The notes: generated by a model not told the origin, from the letters alone. A stretch of 5,439 nt of DNA from an uncultured Clostridia bacterium (GCA_945926565.1 CAMELY010000100.1:1-5439); one strand, 5' to 3'. Positions 1 to 5,439 are shown, counted from the first letter of the stretch. Numbers and translations are program-made.

Positions 1-261
1 TACAACCCGGTGGGCATGGTGGACGCCTGGGAGGGAACCATGTTCCCGGAGGACTTTGAGGGCAATCCCTTCCCGGAGGATGTGGACGTCAGCCACAGCG
101 GCTATGTCTACTACATCATGGAATACGCAAACTACAACACCGATCATCCGGTGGATGAGGCCGAGTATCAGGCCTGGCGGGAGGGCTGGCTCCAGGGTGC
201 CGGTGAGCTGACAGTTCCCTACCAGGATCTGACCGAGGAAAACATCTCCAACCTGACCTGA
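1..261 (+). CDS. C-terminal fragment of an unrecognised acidic protein
   Basis: The reading frame is open from the first base of the window (Tyr-Asn-Pro before the first possible GTG at 10) and stops with TGA at 259-261, so this is the last 86 residues of a protein that starts outside the window. The visible part is strongly acidic and rich in aromatic residues, with an EDFEGNPFPEDVDV stretch, a YVYYIMEYANYN stretch and an acidic, Asn-containing tail. It has no cysteine, no membrane segment and no motif that I recognise. Codon use is GC-rich in third positions like the other genes here. A hairpin terminator begins nine bases after the stop, which supports this as a genuine gene end. GTG at 10 is not a credible start because no Shine-Dalgarno site is visible and the frame continues upstream. 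The function is unknown; coding status is fairly sure. Confidence 0.72.
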   Translation, partial: YNPVGMVDAWEGTMFPEDFEGNPFPEDVDVSHSGYVYYIMEYANYNTDHPVDEAEYQAWREGWLQGAGELTVPYQDLTEENISNLT

Positions 262-269
262 AAACGCGC

Positions 270-302
270 CGAGGCCCCGGACGGAAATCGTCCGGGGCCT
301 CG
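270..302. terminator. Bidirectional intrinsic terminator between convergent genes
   Basis: A perfect 14-base-pair GC-rich stem (270-283 with 289-302) closes a GAAAT loop. On the plus strand it is followed by CTTTGTT, and on the minus strand by GCGCGTTTT. It lies between the stop of the plus-strand partial gene (261) and the stop of greA on the minus strand (315), so it can end transcription from both sides. Confidence 0.88.
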
Positions 303-314
303 CTTTGTTATCAA

Positions 315-818
315 TCAATAGGAGCTGATGGGAATGGAGCCATCGTCCTCGCCTTTTTCAATGGCGCGGATGGTGAGGGGGTAACTGTACTGCTCGTTGA
401 CCTGCACCGTCACCGTCTCCCCCACCCGGTGACCCAGCAGAGCCTTGCCCGCCGGGGAGACGTTGCTGATCCGGTTCTGCAGGGCGTCCTCCTTGACGGT
501 GGTGACGATCTGGAAAACATCCTCCTCCTCGTCCTCCTCAAACCACACGGTCACCCGGTCGAACATGCCCACCTGGTCGGCGGTGGAGTTGTCCCGGACA
601 ATTTTCGCGGTGCGGATCATATTCTCCAGGTAGCGGATGCGGCTCTCGTTCTGGTTTTTCTCCCGTTTCGCCGCCTTATACTCGAAATTCTCGCTCAGGT
701 CACCGAAGGCCCGGGCTGTCTTGACCTCCTCCAGCAGCTGGGGCCGCAGGGTGATGCGCCGGTAGTCCAGCTCCTCCCGCATCTGCTGCAGGTCGTTTTC
801 CGTCAGTTGGTCGTACAT
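315..818 (-). CDS. greA: GreA/GreB-family transcription elongation factor
   Basis: This 167-residue protein matches the Gre family, which binds in the RNA polymerase secondary channel and stimulates cleavage of backtracked RNA. The N-terminal coiled-coil hairpin (about 1-75) carries the family signature GDLSENFEYKAAK at 39-51. D40 and E43 match the two acidic tip residues that hold the catalytic metal in E. coli GreA (D41, E44). The C-terminal FKBP-like domain (about 85-155) has the signature SPAGKALLG at 121-129. Family members are usually near 158 residues; the extra length comes from an acidic run at 94-100 and a longer C-terminal tail. The N-terminal half differs from the housekeeping GreA consensus (RPQLLEEVKTARAFGD), so this may be a second clostridial GreA paralogue. 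The ATG at 818 has a GGAAG-type Shine-Dalgarno site (AAAGGAAG, 826-833) seven bases upstream. Only 21 bases separate it from the PLD-family gene, so it is the last gene of the operon. Confidence 0.93.
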   Translation of the reverse strand: MYDQLTENDLQQMREELDYRRITLRPQLLEEVKTARAFGDLSENFEYKAAKREKNQNESRIRYLENMIRTAKIVRDNSTADQVGMFDRVTVWFEEDEEEDVFQIVTTVKEDALQNRISNVSPAGKALLGHRVGETVTVQVNEQYSYPLTIRAIEKGEDDGSIPISSY

Positions 819-839
819 CTGATTGCTTCCTTTCTATTG

Positions 840-2294
840 TCACAGCAGGCTGCGCAACGGAATCGTGACAATCTGGAGCAGGCCCAGAATCACGCCCTTG
901 CCGGCCGGCATCACGGGAGCGGTGACCCCCACCGGCGTCTCATAGGTATTCTCATCCACACAGAACCGGCTCTCCGCCAGCAGGGACTGGGTGTACGCCC
1001 GCAGGGATTGGTTCAGCTCGGGGCTGGCCACCACCAGCATCAGCTCGGTGTCCAGATAGGCGGAGCGCATGTCCCAGTTGAAGCTGCCCACGATAGCCAG
1101 ATCGCCGTCGATGACGGCGCATTTGCTGTGGTTGTTGATGACGGCATACTCATACAGGGTGACCCCCGTCTCCAGAATCGCCCCCTTGCTGCGCAGATAG
1201 TCGGAGGAGGCCATAATATTCTCCCCCGTCACCACATTGTTGACCAGCAGGGTCACTGAGGGCACCGCGCTGACAATCTGCTCCAGGCTGTCATACATGA
1301 CGTCGTTGCAGACCACATAGGGGGACTGGAAGAGCACCTCCTCTTGGGCGCTGCTGAGCAATTGCGTCATGGCATAGAGCACCCGGGGCTCCTTGACCTG
1401 GGGGTTCACCGAATTGGAGACCAGGTGAATCGCCCCCGCCTCCTGAGTCTTCGCCTCGTAGTCCACCGACTGGAAGGCCTCGGGGTAGGTGTTTTTCAGC
1501 CACTGGAACCGATCCTCCAGCTGAGAGATCGCCTGCTGCACCCCGGCATCCTCCAACAGCGACTCATCCTCAAACCAGGGGACGGTACATTCCAGGCTCC
1601 AGGCGCTCCGGAAATAGTCCAGCACCTGGGCCATGCTCCCCTGGGTGTCGTCTCCCAGGGTGTTATAGACCAGCAACTCCAGGTCCCGGCTGGGGTGGTT
1701 GGTGGGATAGTCTCCCAGGAAGTAGTCGTAGGTGTTCCGGCCCCCCAGGAGATAGGCGGTCTCGTCCGCGATGACATATTTGTCGTGCATCCGGCCGTGA
1801 AATTCCAGGGGCCGCAGCAGGCTGGGCGGATTGTACCGGCGCAGCTCCACATTGGGCTGGGCCGCCAGGGCCCGGAAGAAATCCCAGTTTCCGATCTGGG
1901 TGTAGGGCATCAGGCCGTCCACCAGCAGCTGCACCCGCACCCCCCGCTGGGCGGCGTTCAGCAGCAGAGCCAACACGTCCTGGCCGCTGTTGTCGATCCG
2001 CAGGTCGAAGGAGGCGTAGATCACCCGCTCCTCCGCCCCGGTGATCAGCCGGATCCGCTCCTCCAGGGCATCCTGATTGTCCGCAATCAGCCTCACCCGC
2101 TCGGGGCCGGGGGTCTGATCCCGGAAGTCGGTGACAGACACCTGCTCCCGGTAGTCCTGACTGACCCCGGGGTGATTCCAGGCGTAGGGTACCGTGATGG
2201 CCAGGAAAAAGCAGAGCAGCAGCGCTCCAATCCCCCGGAACAGCCAGCCCAACACCCGCCGGGGCGTCACCGGCTTTCGGATTTTCCCGCTCAT
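840..2294 (-). CDS. Phospholipase D-superfamily protein, ClsC/YmdC-like cardiolipin synthase
   Basis: This is a membrane-anchored phosphatidyltransferase/phospholipase D-type enzyme. From the ATG at 2294 it has 484 residues. A basic N-terminus precedes one hydrophobic segment (about 14-38), which probably anchors it in the membrane. Two complete HKD active sites follow: HDKYVIAD with H170, K172, D177 and a downstream GGRN (184-187), then HSKCAVID with H389, K391, D396 and a downstream GSFN (403-406). The stretch around the first site (GRMHDK, then GGRNTYDYF) resembles ClsC/YmdC-type cardiolipin synthases, so phospholipid head-group transfer is the best guess; substrate is not shown by sequence. 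The last 20 residues form a hydrophobic, possibly amphipathic helix. Start choice: the ATG at 2294 overlaps the preceding gene's TGA (ATGA), typical of coupled translation. An in-frame GTG at 2312, with GGGAGG four bases upstream, would add six residues and cannot be excluded. Confidence 0.9.
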   Translation of the reverse strand: MSGKIRKPVTPRRVLGWLFRGIGALLLCFFLAITVPYAWNHPGVSQDYREQVSVTDFRDQTPGPERVRLIADNQDALEERIRLITGAEERVIYASFDLRIDNSGQDVLALLLNAAQRGVRVQLLVDGLMPYTQIGNWDFFRALAAQPNVELRRYNPPSLLRPLEFHGRMHDKYVIADETAYLLGGRNTYDYFLGDYPTNHPSRDLELLVYNTLGDDTQGSMAQVLDYFRSAWSLECTVPWFEDESLLEDAGVQQAISQLEDRFQWLKNTYPEAFQSVDYEAKTQEAGAIHLVSNSVNPQVKEPRVLYAMTQLLSSAQEEVLFQSPYVVCNDVMYDSLEQIVSAVPSVTLLVNNVVTGENIMASSDYLRSKGAILETGVTLYEYAVINNHSKCAVIDGDLAIVGSFNWDMRSAYLDTELMLVVASPELNQSLRAYTQSLLAESRFCVDENTYETPVGVTAPVMPAGKGVILGLLQIVTIPLRSLL

Positions 2295-2641
2295 TTCAGC
2301 GCGTCCGCCCACTGGGCCTCCCGGAAGCCCACCAGGACGGCATCATCCTTCACCAGAATGGGCCGCTTGACCAGCATCCCATCGGAGGCCAGCAGGGCCA
2401 GCTGCTCCTCCTCCGTCATGCCGGGGAGCTTCTCCTTCAAATTCAGCGCCTTATACTGAAGTCCGCTGGTGTTGAAGAACTTTTTCAGCGGCAGGCCGCT
2501 CCTGTGGTACCAGCCGGTCAGCTCCTCCACAGTGGGGTTGTCCGTCTTGATGTCCCGCAGGTCGTAGGTCAGACCCTGACCGTCCAGCCAGGCCTGGGCC
2601 TTTTTGCAGGTGGTGCACTTGGGATAGCAGAGAAACAGCAT
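2291..2641 (-). CDS. ArsC/Spx/YffB-family thioredoxin-fold protein
   Basis: This 116-residue protein has the compact ArsC-family (COG1393-type) fold. An N-terminal strand leads into the CTTC active-site motif (C9, C12), preceded by another cysteine at C5. GLPLKKFFNTSG lies at 49-60, KRPILV at 92-97 and VGFREAQW at 104-111. R93 and R107 line up with arginines near the active site of arsenate reductase. The position of the third ArsC arginine is occupied by the KKFFNTSG loop, and a CxxC pair replaces the single catalytic cysteine, so true arsenate reduction is doubtful. The family also includes the redox regulator Spx (about 131 residues) and YffB; I cannot tell which role applies. ATG at 2641 has an ideal AAGGAG site (2649-2654) seven bases upstream. 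The gene lies 22 bases after the rhomboid gene and overlaps the PLD gene by four bases. Confidence 0.9.
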   Translation of the reverse strand: MLFLCYPKCTTCKKAQAWLDGQGLTYDLRDIKTDNPTVEELTGWYHRSGLPLKKFFNTSGLQYKALNLKEKLPGMTEEEQLALLASDGMLVKRPILVKDDAVLVGFREAQWADALK

Positions 2642-2663
2642 AATGATACTCCTTTTTTACAGC

Positions 2664-3236
2664 TTATCGTTTCCAGCCCCGCAGGGAGAGGCCGAAGACC
2701 GCTCCGCAGGTGCCGCCGATGATGTGGGTGAGCTGGGAGATGTTATCCGTCTGCAAAATGCCGTCGGCAATCTCCCCGCCGATGTAGATGACATAGACCA
2801 GGATGAGGGTCAGGGGAATCCGCCCCTTCTCACCCCCGGAGAGAGAGGAGAGGATAATCAGCATGAACACAATACCGCTGGCTCCCAGCAGGGCGGTGCC
2901 CGGGAAGCAGATAAACTGCACCAGGCCGGAGATAAGGGCGGTGGCGGCGATGATCTCCAGAAGATTCTTACTGCCGTACCGCTCCTCCAACGGCGGGCCG
3001 ATAACCAGCAGCAGCGTCATATTGCCGATATAGTGATTATAGTCCGCATGGCCCAGCACATGCCCGAAAAAGCGGAGGTAGGTAAAGGGATCGTTCAGCG
3101 GCGCCCGGTAGACGGAAAAGCACAGGGCGGTGGAGGCGCCTCCCGTCCACTCCCCCAGCAGCAGCACTCCCAGGGACACCAGGGCAAAGGTGAGGATCAC
3201 CGGCGAGTTGTATTGGATTTTGCGCAGCAGCTTCAT
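2664..3236 (-). CDS. Rhomboid-family intramembrane serine protease
   Basis: From the ATG at 3236 this is a 190-residue polytopic membrane protein with rhomboid hallmarks. HADYNHYIGNM (63-73) is the conserved His...His...Asn segment of transmembrane helix 2 (H63, H68, N72). GASG (118-121) holds the nucleophile S120. H171 in QLTHIIGGTCG is the second catalytic residue, followed by the GxxxG-like helix contact. About six membrane segments are visible (roughly 11-28, 65-82, 92-110, 116-133, 140-154, 166-184), the minimal bacterial layout. Both catalytic residues are present, so it should be an active protease cutting membrane helices; the substrate is unknown. The frame is open back to 3320, but that would run through the promoter and the neighbouring terminator, while the ATG at 3236 has a perfect ribosome binding site. 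It is the first gene of the four-gene operon. Confidence 0.9.
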   Translation of the reverse strand: MKLLRKIQYNSPVILTFALVSLGVLLLGEWTGGASTALCFSVYRAPLNDPFTYLRFFGHVLGHADYNHYIGNMTLLLVIGPPLEERYGSKNLLEIIAATALISGLVQFICFPGTALLGASGIVFMLIILSSLSGGEKGRIPLTLILVYVIYIGGEIADGILQTDNISQLTHIIGGTCGAVFGLSLRGWKR

Positions 3237-3243
3237 GGCCCCG

Positions 3244-3250
3244 CCTCCTT
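3244..3250 (-). promoter_or_regulatory. Ribosome binding site that fixes the rhomboid start
   Basis: AAGGAGG, the full anti-Shine-Dalgarno complement, lies seven bases before the ATG at 3236. It sets the start well inside a longer open frame that begins at 3320. Confidence 0.88.
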
Positions 3251-3261
3251 CTGTTTTCTCC

Positions 3262-3290
3262 AGTATATCCTTTTTTTCTGCCAAGAGCAA
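3262..3290 (-). promoter_or_regulatory. Sigma-A-like promoter of the rhomboid-ArsC-PLD-greA operon
   Basis: Reading the minus strand, TTGCTC (3285-3290) and TATACT (3262-3267) are separated by 17 bases: four of six and five of six matches to the consensus. The expected transcript start near 3255 leaves a leader of about 19 bases before the rhomboid ATG, just enough for the ribosome binding site. The promoter sits directly downstream of the permease terminator, which supports an independent transcription unit. An A-rich run (T-rich on the plus strand, 3271-3277) fills part of the spacer. Confidence 0.75.
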
Positions 3291-3320
3291 GCCGCAGGGA
3301 TGGCTCACGCCCTCATCCAC

Positions 3321-3365
3321 AAAAGCAGACCCGCTCCGGAATACAGTTCCGGGAGCAGGTCTGCT
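3321..3365 (-). terminator. Intrinsic terminator of the lactate permease gene
   Basis: A long hairpin pairs 3324-3341 with 3347-3365: eight pairs, one mismatch, five pairs, a one-base bulge and four pairs around a five-base loop. On the minus strand it is followed by a short T run (TTTTG). It begins about 37 bases after the permease stop codon. The T run is short, so termination may be partial, with some read-through into the rhomboid operon. Confidence 0.75.
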
Positions 3366-3401
3366 CTGTTTGTGGTCGGTGATTCTGATCCTTCCGGCGT
3401 G

Positions 3402-5060
3402 TTATCCAAATCCGCCCATCACCGCAAAGGCCACCGCAAGCACCAGCACCACATAGATAGCCATGGGCACCAGGTTGGTGGAGATGATCTTTCCCTCCTC
3501 CCCGGCAGCTCCCGTGGTGGCGGAGACCGAGACCACATTATTGATGCAGATCATATTGCCCAGGGCCCCACCGGCGCACTGGAGGGAGCAGGTATAGACC
3601 GGATCCACTCCGATCAGCAGGGCGGTGTTAAACTGCAGAGGAGTAAACATAACGCAGGAGACGGTGCAGGAGCCGGAGATAAAGGCCCCCAGAATGCCGA
3701 TCACCGGGGAGACAATGGGGAAGAATCTTCCGGTGAGATCCGCCATGGCTTGGGCCGCCACCATCAGCATGCTGTCCATGCCGCTGGTATTGATGCCGGA
3801 ATTCATCATAATCTGCACCATGGCCACGCCGAAGACCAGGGCGGAAAACACCTTGAGCAGTTGGAAGAAGGAGCCCAGGCAGACCCGGCCCACATCCTTT
3901 ACCCCGATGCCGCTGACCAGTCCGATGATGACCGCAAAGAGGGCAAAGGGCAGAATCCCCGGATTCCACAGGGGCTGGAAGGTGTAGCTGCAGCTCTCCA
4001 CCCCGAAGAGACCGGACCAGCCCACCTCCACCGACTGGAGCAGCGGCTTGAGCCCAAAGGCGGCCACCCGGCTCACCAGCAGAAACAGGCCCACGCAGAC
4101 ATAGGGCAGCCAGCCCTTCCAGACCGGCATGGCCCGGCGCTGATCCACGTCAAAGACCGCCTCCTTGCCCACCGGCAGATCGTTAGGAAACCGCCAGACG
4201 TGCTTGGGGACGAGAAAGCCCTTGGAGGCCGCCGTCACTGAGACCAGCAGGCCGATCATCGCTCCCAGGATGGAGGGGAAGGCGTGGCCCGCCAGGGAGA
4301 CCAGATAGTAGGGCAGGCAGAAGGCCAGGCCGGTAAAGAGTCCGAAGGGCAGGATCTCCACAAAGTCCCGGAACCGCCGGCCCTTCTCCCCGTACCGGAA
4401 GAGAAAGACCCCGATGAGCAGCAGCGGCACCGTGATGCCGCCCACCCCCAAAAACAGGGTGGTCAGCCGGGTGCAGGCCTGGAAAAACTCGTCATAGCTC
4501 AGCCCGTACTGGGCAATGTACTGAGCGTTTCCGGTGATGTCGCTGGAGATGGCGGAGAGCATGGCGGTAATCGGCGCCCCCGCGGCAGCAAAGGGCACCG
4601 GGGTGGAGTTGGCGATCAGGCAGACGATGCAGGCGGCCACCGGCGGAAAGCCCAGAGCCACCAGCAGGGGGGCCGCCAGGGCGGCGGGGGTTCCGTAGCC
4701 GGCGGTACCCTCAATAAAGGCGCCGAACAGCCAGGCAATCAGAATCGCCTGCACCCGCCGGTCGGGGCTCACCCGGGAAAAGCTCCGCTGGATGGCGTCC
4801 ATATAGCCGCAGCGGCGGAGCATATTCAGAAACAGAATTGCCCCGAAGATAATAAAGAAGACCTCCATAGCCTTGCAAAAGCCAAGCACGCTGTAGGCTG
4901 CCAGGGCCTGGGGCTGCATCTTCCAGACGCCGGCAGCCAGAACCACCGCCAGCAGCAGGGAAAGAAACAACGCCTTTGGGGCAGACAGCCGGATCCGCCG
5001 GATCACCATGACCGCCAGGGCCAACAGAATGGGCGACAGGGACAGAATTGCGTACAACAT
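3402..5060 (-). CDS. lctP: Lactate permease family transporter (LctP/LldP type)
   Basis: This 552-residue protein has the usual length for the lactate permease family, which imports L-lactate, often with D-lactate or glycolate, by proton symport. Many hydrophobic helices (12 or more) alternate with short loops; the largest polar loop lies near 285-315. Family signatures are [14 protein letters not shown] at 112-125, then [16 protein letters not shown] (136-151) with the TPVPF motif, and near the C-terminus [21 protein letters not shown] (497-517, cited in part). A usual GSDTSSN-like site reads GSCTVSC (463-469), with Cys in place of Asp, which suggests a divergent clostridial subgroup whose substrate may differ. 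ATG at 5060 has AGGAG (5066-5070) five bases upstream. It is a single-gene unit with its own promoter and terminator; no lactate dehydrogenase or lut genes are adjacent, so the substrate is inferred from family alone. Confidence 0.92.
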   Translation of the reverse strand: MLYAILSLSPILLALAVMVIRRIRLSAPKALFLSLLLAVVLAAGVWKMQPQALAAYSVLGFCKAMEVFFIIFGAILFLNMLRRCGYMDAIQRSFSRVSPDRRVQAILIAWLFGAFIEGTAGYGTPAALAAPLLVALGFPPVAACIVCLIANSTPVPFAAAGAPITAMLSAISSDITGNAQYIAQYGLSYDEFFQACTRLTTLFLGVGGITVPLLLIGVFLFRYGEKGRRFRDFVEILPFGLFTGLAFCLPYYLVSLAGHAFPSILGAMIGLLVSVTAASKGFLVPKHVWRFPNDLPVGKEAVFDVDQRRAMPVWKGWLPYVCVGLFLLVSRVAAFGLKPLLQSVEVGWSGLFGVESCSYTFQPLWNPGILPFALFAVIIGLVSGIGVKDVGRVCLGSFFQLLKVFSALVFGVAMVQIMMNSGINTSGMDSMLMVAAQAMADLTGRFFPIVSPVIGILGAFISGSCTVSCVMFTPLQFNTALLIGVDPVYTCSLQCAGGALGNMICINNVVSVSATTGAAGEEGKIISTNLVPMAIYVVLVLAVAFAVMGGFG

Positions 5061-5089
5061 AGGCGCTCCTCATGGGGTTATCCCAAAAA

Positions 5090-5102
5090 CCTGTAAAACA
5101 GG
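5090..5102. promoter_or_regulatory. Palindrome in permease leader, candidate GntR-family operator
   Basis: CCTGT and ACAGG form a perfect inverted repeat around a three-base spacer, and with one bulge the symmetry extends to AACC/GGTT. It lies roughly 6 to 18 bases after the expected transcript start. The GT-N3-AC core is that of FadR-subfamily GntR regulators, which include LldR, a lactate-responsive repressor. On the minus strand a run of five T follows (5085-5089), so a weak attenuator hairpin is an alternative reading. No regulator gene is in the window. Confidence 0.4.
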
Positions 5103-5114
5103 GTTGTTTTTCTC

Positions 5115-5143
5115 ATTATATCCGACTCACCGCCTCTTGTCCA
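5115..5143 (-). promoter_or_regulatory. Strong sigma-A promoter of the lactate permease gene
   Basis: On the minus strand, TGGACA (5138-5143) and a perfect TATAAT (5115-5120) are 17 bases apart: five of six and six of six matches. Transcription should start near 5108, giving a leader of about 48 bases before the ATG at 5060. This leader contains the palindrome at 5090-5102. Confidence 0.85.
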
Positions 5144-5153
5144 GCACAGGAAA

Positions 5154-5180
5154 GCCCGGAACGGCGCAGCCGTCCCGGGC
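5154..5180 (-). terminator. GC-rich hairpin upstream of the permease promoter, possible terminator
   Basis: A 12-pair stem with one mismatch (5154-5165 with 5169-5180) closes a three-base loop. On the minus strand it is followed by only TTTCC, so it is a weak candidate for ending transcripts that enter from beyond the right edge. It sits 11 bases upstream of the permease -35 box and would insulate that promoter. Confidence 0.4.
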
Positions 5181-5222
5181 ATCCCGAAGAAAAAGAGAGA
5201 AAAGAAAGAAGAAGGCGTCCGA

Positions 5223-5379
5223 AAGCCCCTTCGCTTCCGGCAGAAAGAGGATAACATAATACCGGCCAAAAGAGATGAAAAAACTGAAAATCAATTGAAA
5301 ACAAAGGATGAACGATTCTGATTGGTTCTTAATAATCGCCAAGCCCCCTGCCCTTTCCGGCAGAATCTGGTATAATAAT
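5223..5379. repeat. Imperfect direct repeat (two copies)
   Basis: Copy 1 (5223-5260) and copy 2 (5341-5379) both begin AAGCCCC, share the exact block TTCCGGCAGAA (5235-5245 and 5355-5365), and end in an AT-rich TAAT-containing segment. The copies are 118 bases apart and differ by small insertions and several substitutions. Copy 2 ends in the plus-strand -10 box. Whether this is a duplicated promoter or binding site, or chance, is not shown. Confidence 0.45.
5348..5376 (+). promoter_or_regulatory. Extended -10 promoter reading out of the right edge
   Basis: TATAAT (5371-5376) is preceded by TGG, giving the extended -10 motif TGnTATAAT. The hexamer 17 bases upstream, CTGCCC (5348-5353), is a poor -35, as is tolerated with extended -10 promoters. 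Transcription would start near 5383, immediately before the first hairpin, and run away from the permease gene. The gene it serves lies beyond the window. Confidence 0.65.
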
Positions 5380-5386
5380 GTCTACT

Positions 5387-5411
5387 GAATAAACCGCACA
5401 GCGGTTTATTC
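5387..5411. repeat. Perfect inverted repeat at the start of the plus-strand leader
   Basis: GAATAAACCGC and GCGGTTTATTC form an 11-pair perfect stem with an ACA loop. There is no T run on either side, so it is not an intrinsic terminator. It starts about four bases after the predicted transcript start, which suggests a structured 5' end or a protein-binding site. Confidence 0.75.
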
Positions 5412-5429
5412 GCGCGGCGAATGCCGCGC
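5412..5429. repeat. Second inverted repeat directly abutting the first
   Basis: GCGCGGC and GCCGCGC form a seven-pair all-GC stem around a GAAT loop, with no base between it and the hairpin at 5387-5411. Part of each hairpin could instead pair across the junction: ATTCGC (5408-5413) with GCGAAT (5417-5422). No T run follows. Confidence 0.7.
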
Positions 5430-5439
5430 AATTCTATGC

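Larger units (their letters stand above)
5144..5439. other. Intergenic region without a convincing gene
   Basis: This stretch of about 300 bases upstream of the permease promoter has no frame with a good start, ribosome binding site and protein-like composition. The left part holds the hairpin at 5154-5180 and an uninterrupted purine run of 30 bases on the plus strand (5186-5215). The middle (about 5251-5340) is much richer in A and T than the flanking genes. The right part holds a plus-strand promoter and two hairpins. Short minus-strand frames here are rich in Phe and Leu because of the T-rich complement and run into the permease promoter, so they are not called. Confidence 0.7.

Noticed and set aside
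429..2459. Plus-strand open frames opposite greA, the PLD gene and the ArsC-family gene
   Set aside because: These are shadows of confirmed minus-strand genes. They have no ribosome binding sites and no protein-family features.
3237..3320. N-terminal extension of the rhomboid protein to 3320
   Set aside because: It would be translated across the operon's own promoter and into the neighbouring terminator. The extension is not rhomboid-like, and the ATG at 3236 has an ideal ribosome binding site.
2643..4241. Long plus-strand open frame of over 500 codons opposite the rhomboid and permease genes
   Set aside because: It lies antisense to two clearly recognised proteins and crosses their promoter and terminator. 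Its product is dominated by Gly, His, Gln and Asp, typical of the shadow of a GC-rich gene coding for hydrophobic protein.
5275..5298. Seven-codon plus-strand mini-ORF (MKKLKIN)
   Set aside because: There is no good ribosome binding site and no promoter placed to transcribe it, and such short frames are expected by chance in A-rich sequence.
5287..5325. Possible catabolite-repression (cre) site near ATGAACGATTCTG
   Set aside because: It lacks the TGNAANCG spacing of the cre consensus, and is about 200 bases upstream of the permease promoter.
5127..5342. Short minus-strand frame (71 codons, TTG start) with Phe/Leu-rich product, possible small membrane protein
   Set aside because: The composition follows from the T-rich strand, and the frame runs through the hairpin and ends inside the permease promoter spacer. 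The start is a TTG with a poor ribosome binding site.

Overview
The window looks like part of the chromosome of a GC-rich, low-GC-phylum (Firmicutes) anaerobe, most likely an Oscillospiraceae/Clostridia relative. This is an inference. It rests on strong AAGGAGG-type Shine-Dalgarno sites, sigma-A-like promoters, intrinsic terminators, GC-rich third codon positions, and protein families (clostridial-type GreA paralogue, YffB/Spx-like ArsC family, LctP) that read like that group. No phage, transposase, CRISPR or RNA gene was found.

Layout, left to right: (1) the C-terminal end of an unrecognised acidic protein on the + strand (1-261), cut by the window edge. (2) A strong bidirectional hairpin terminator (270-302) between it and the convergent minus-strand genes. 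(3) A tightly packed minus-strand operon, read from right to left: a rhomboid intramembrane protease (2664-3236), a small ArsC/Spx-family thioredoxin-fold protein (2291-2641), a ClsC/YmdC-like phospholipase D-superfamily protein (840-2294) and a GreA-family transcript cleavage factor (315-818). A good promoter (3262-3290) and the terminator at 270-302 bound this unit at both ends. (4) A separate minus-strand gene for a lactate permease family transporter (3402-5060), with its own excellent promoter (5115-5143), a small palindrome in the leader that may be an operator, and a terminator (3321-3365). (5) A roughly 380-base region without a convincing gene (5061-5439). It holds the permease promoter, a hairpin, a 30-base purine tract, an imperfect direct repeat, and at the right edge a plus-strand extended -10 promoter followed at once by two adjacent perfect hairpins.

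Function: the permease probably moves lactate or a related 2-hydroxy acid across the membrane and is regulated separately. The four-gene operon combines a membrane protease, a membrane-anchored phospholipid enzyme, a redox/stress-type thioredoxin-fold protein and an RNA polymerase rescue factor. A link to envelope or stress physiology is tempting, but it is only a guess from co-transcription. Most of the window is ordinary housekeeping and transport sequence. The least explained part is the right-hand intergenic region. No clear new multi-gene system was found.
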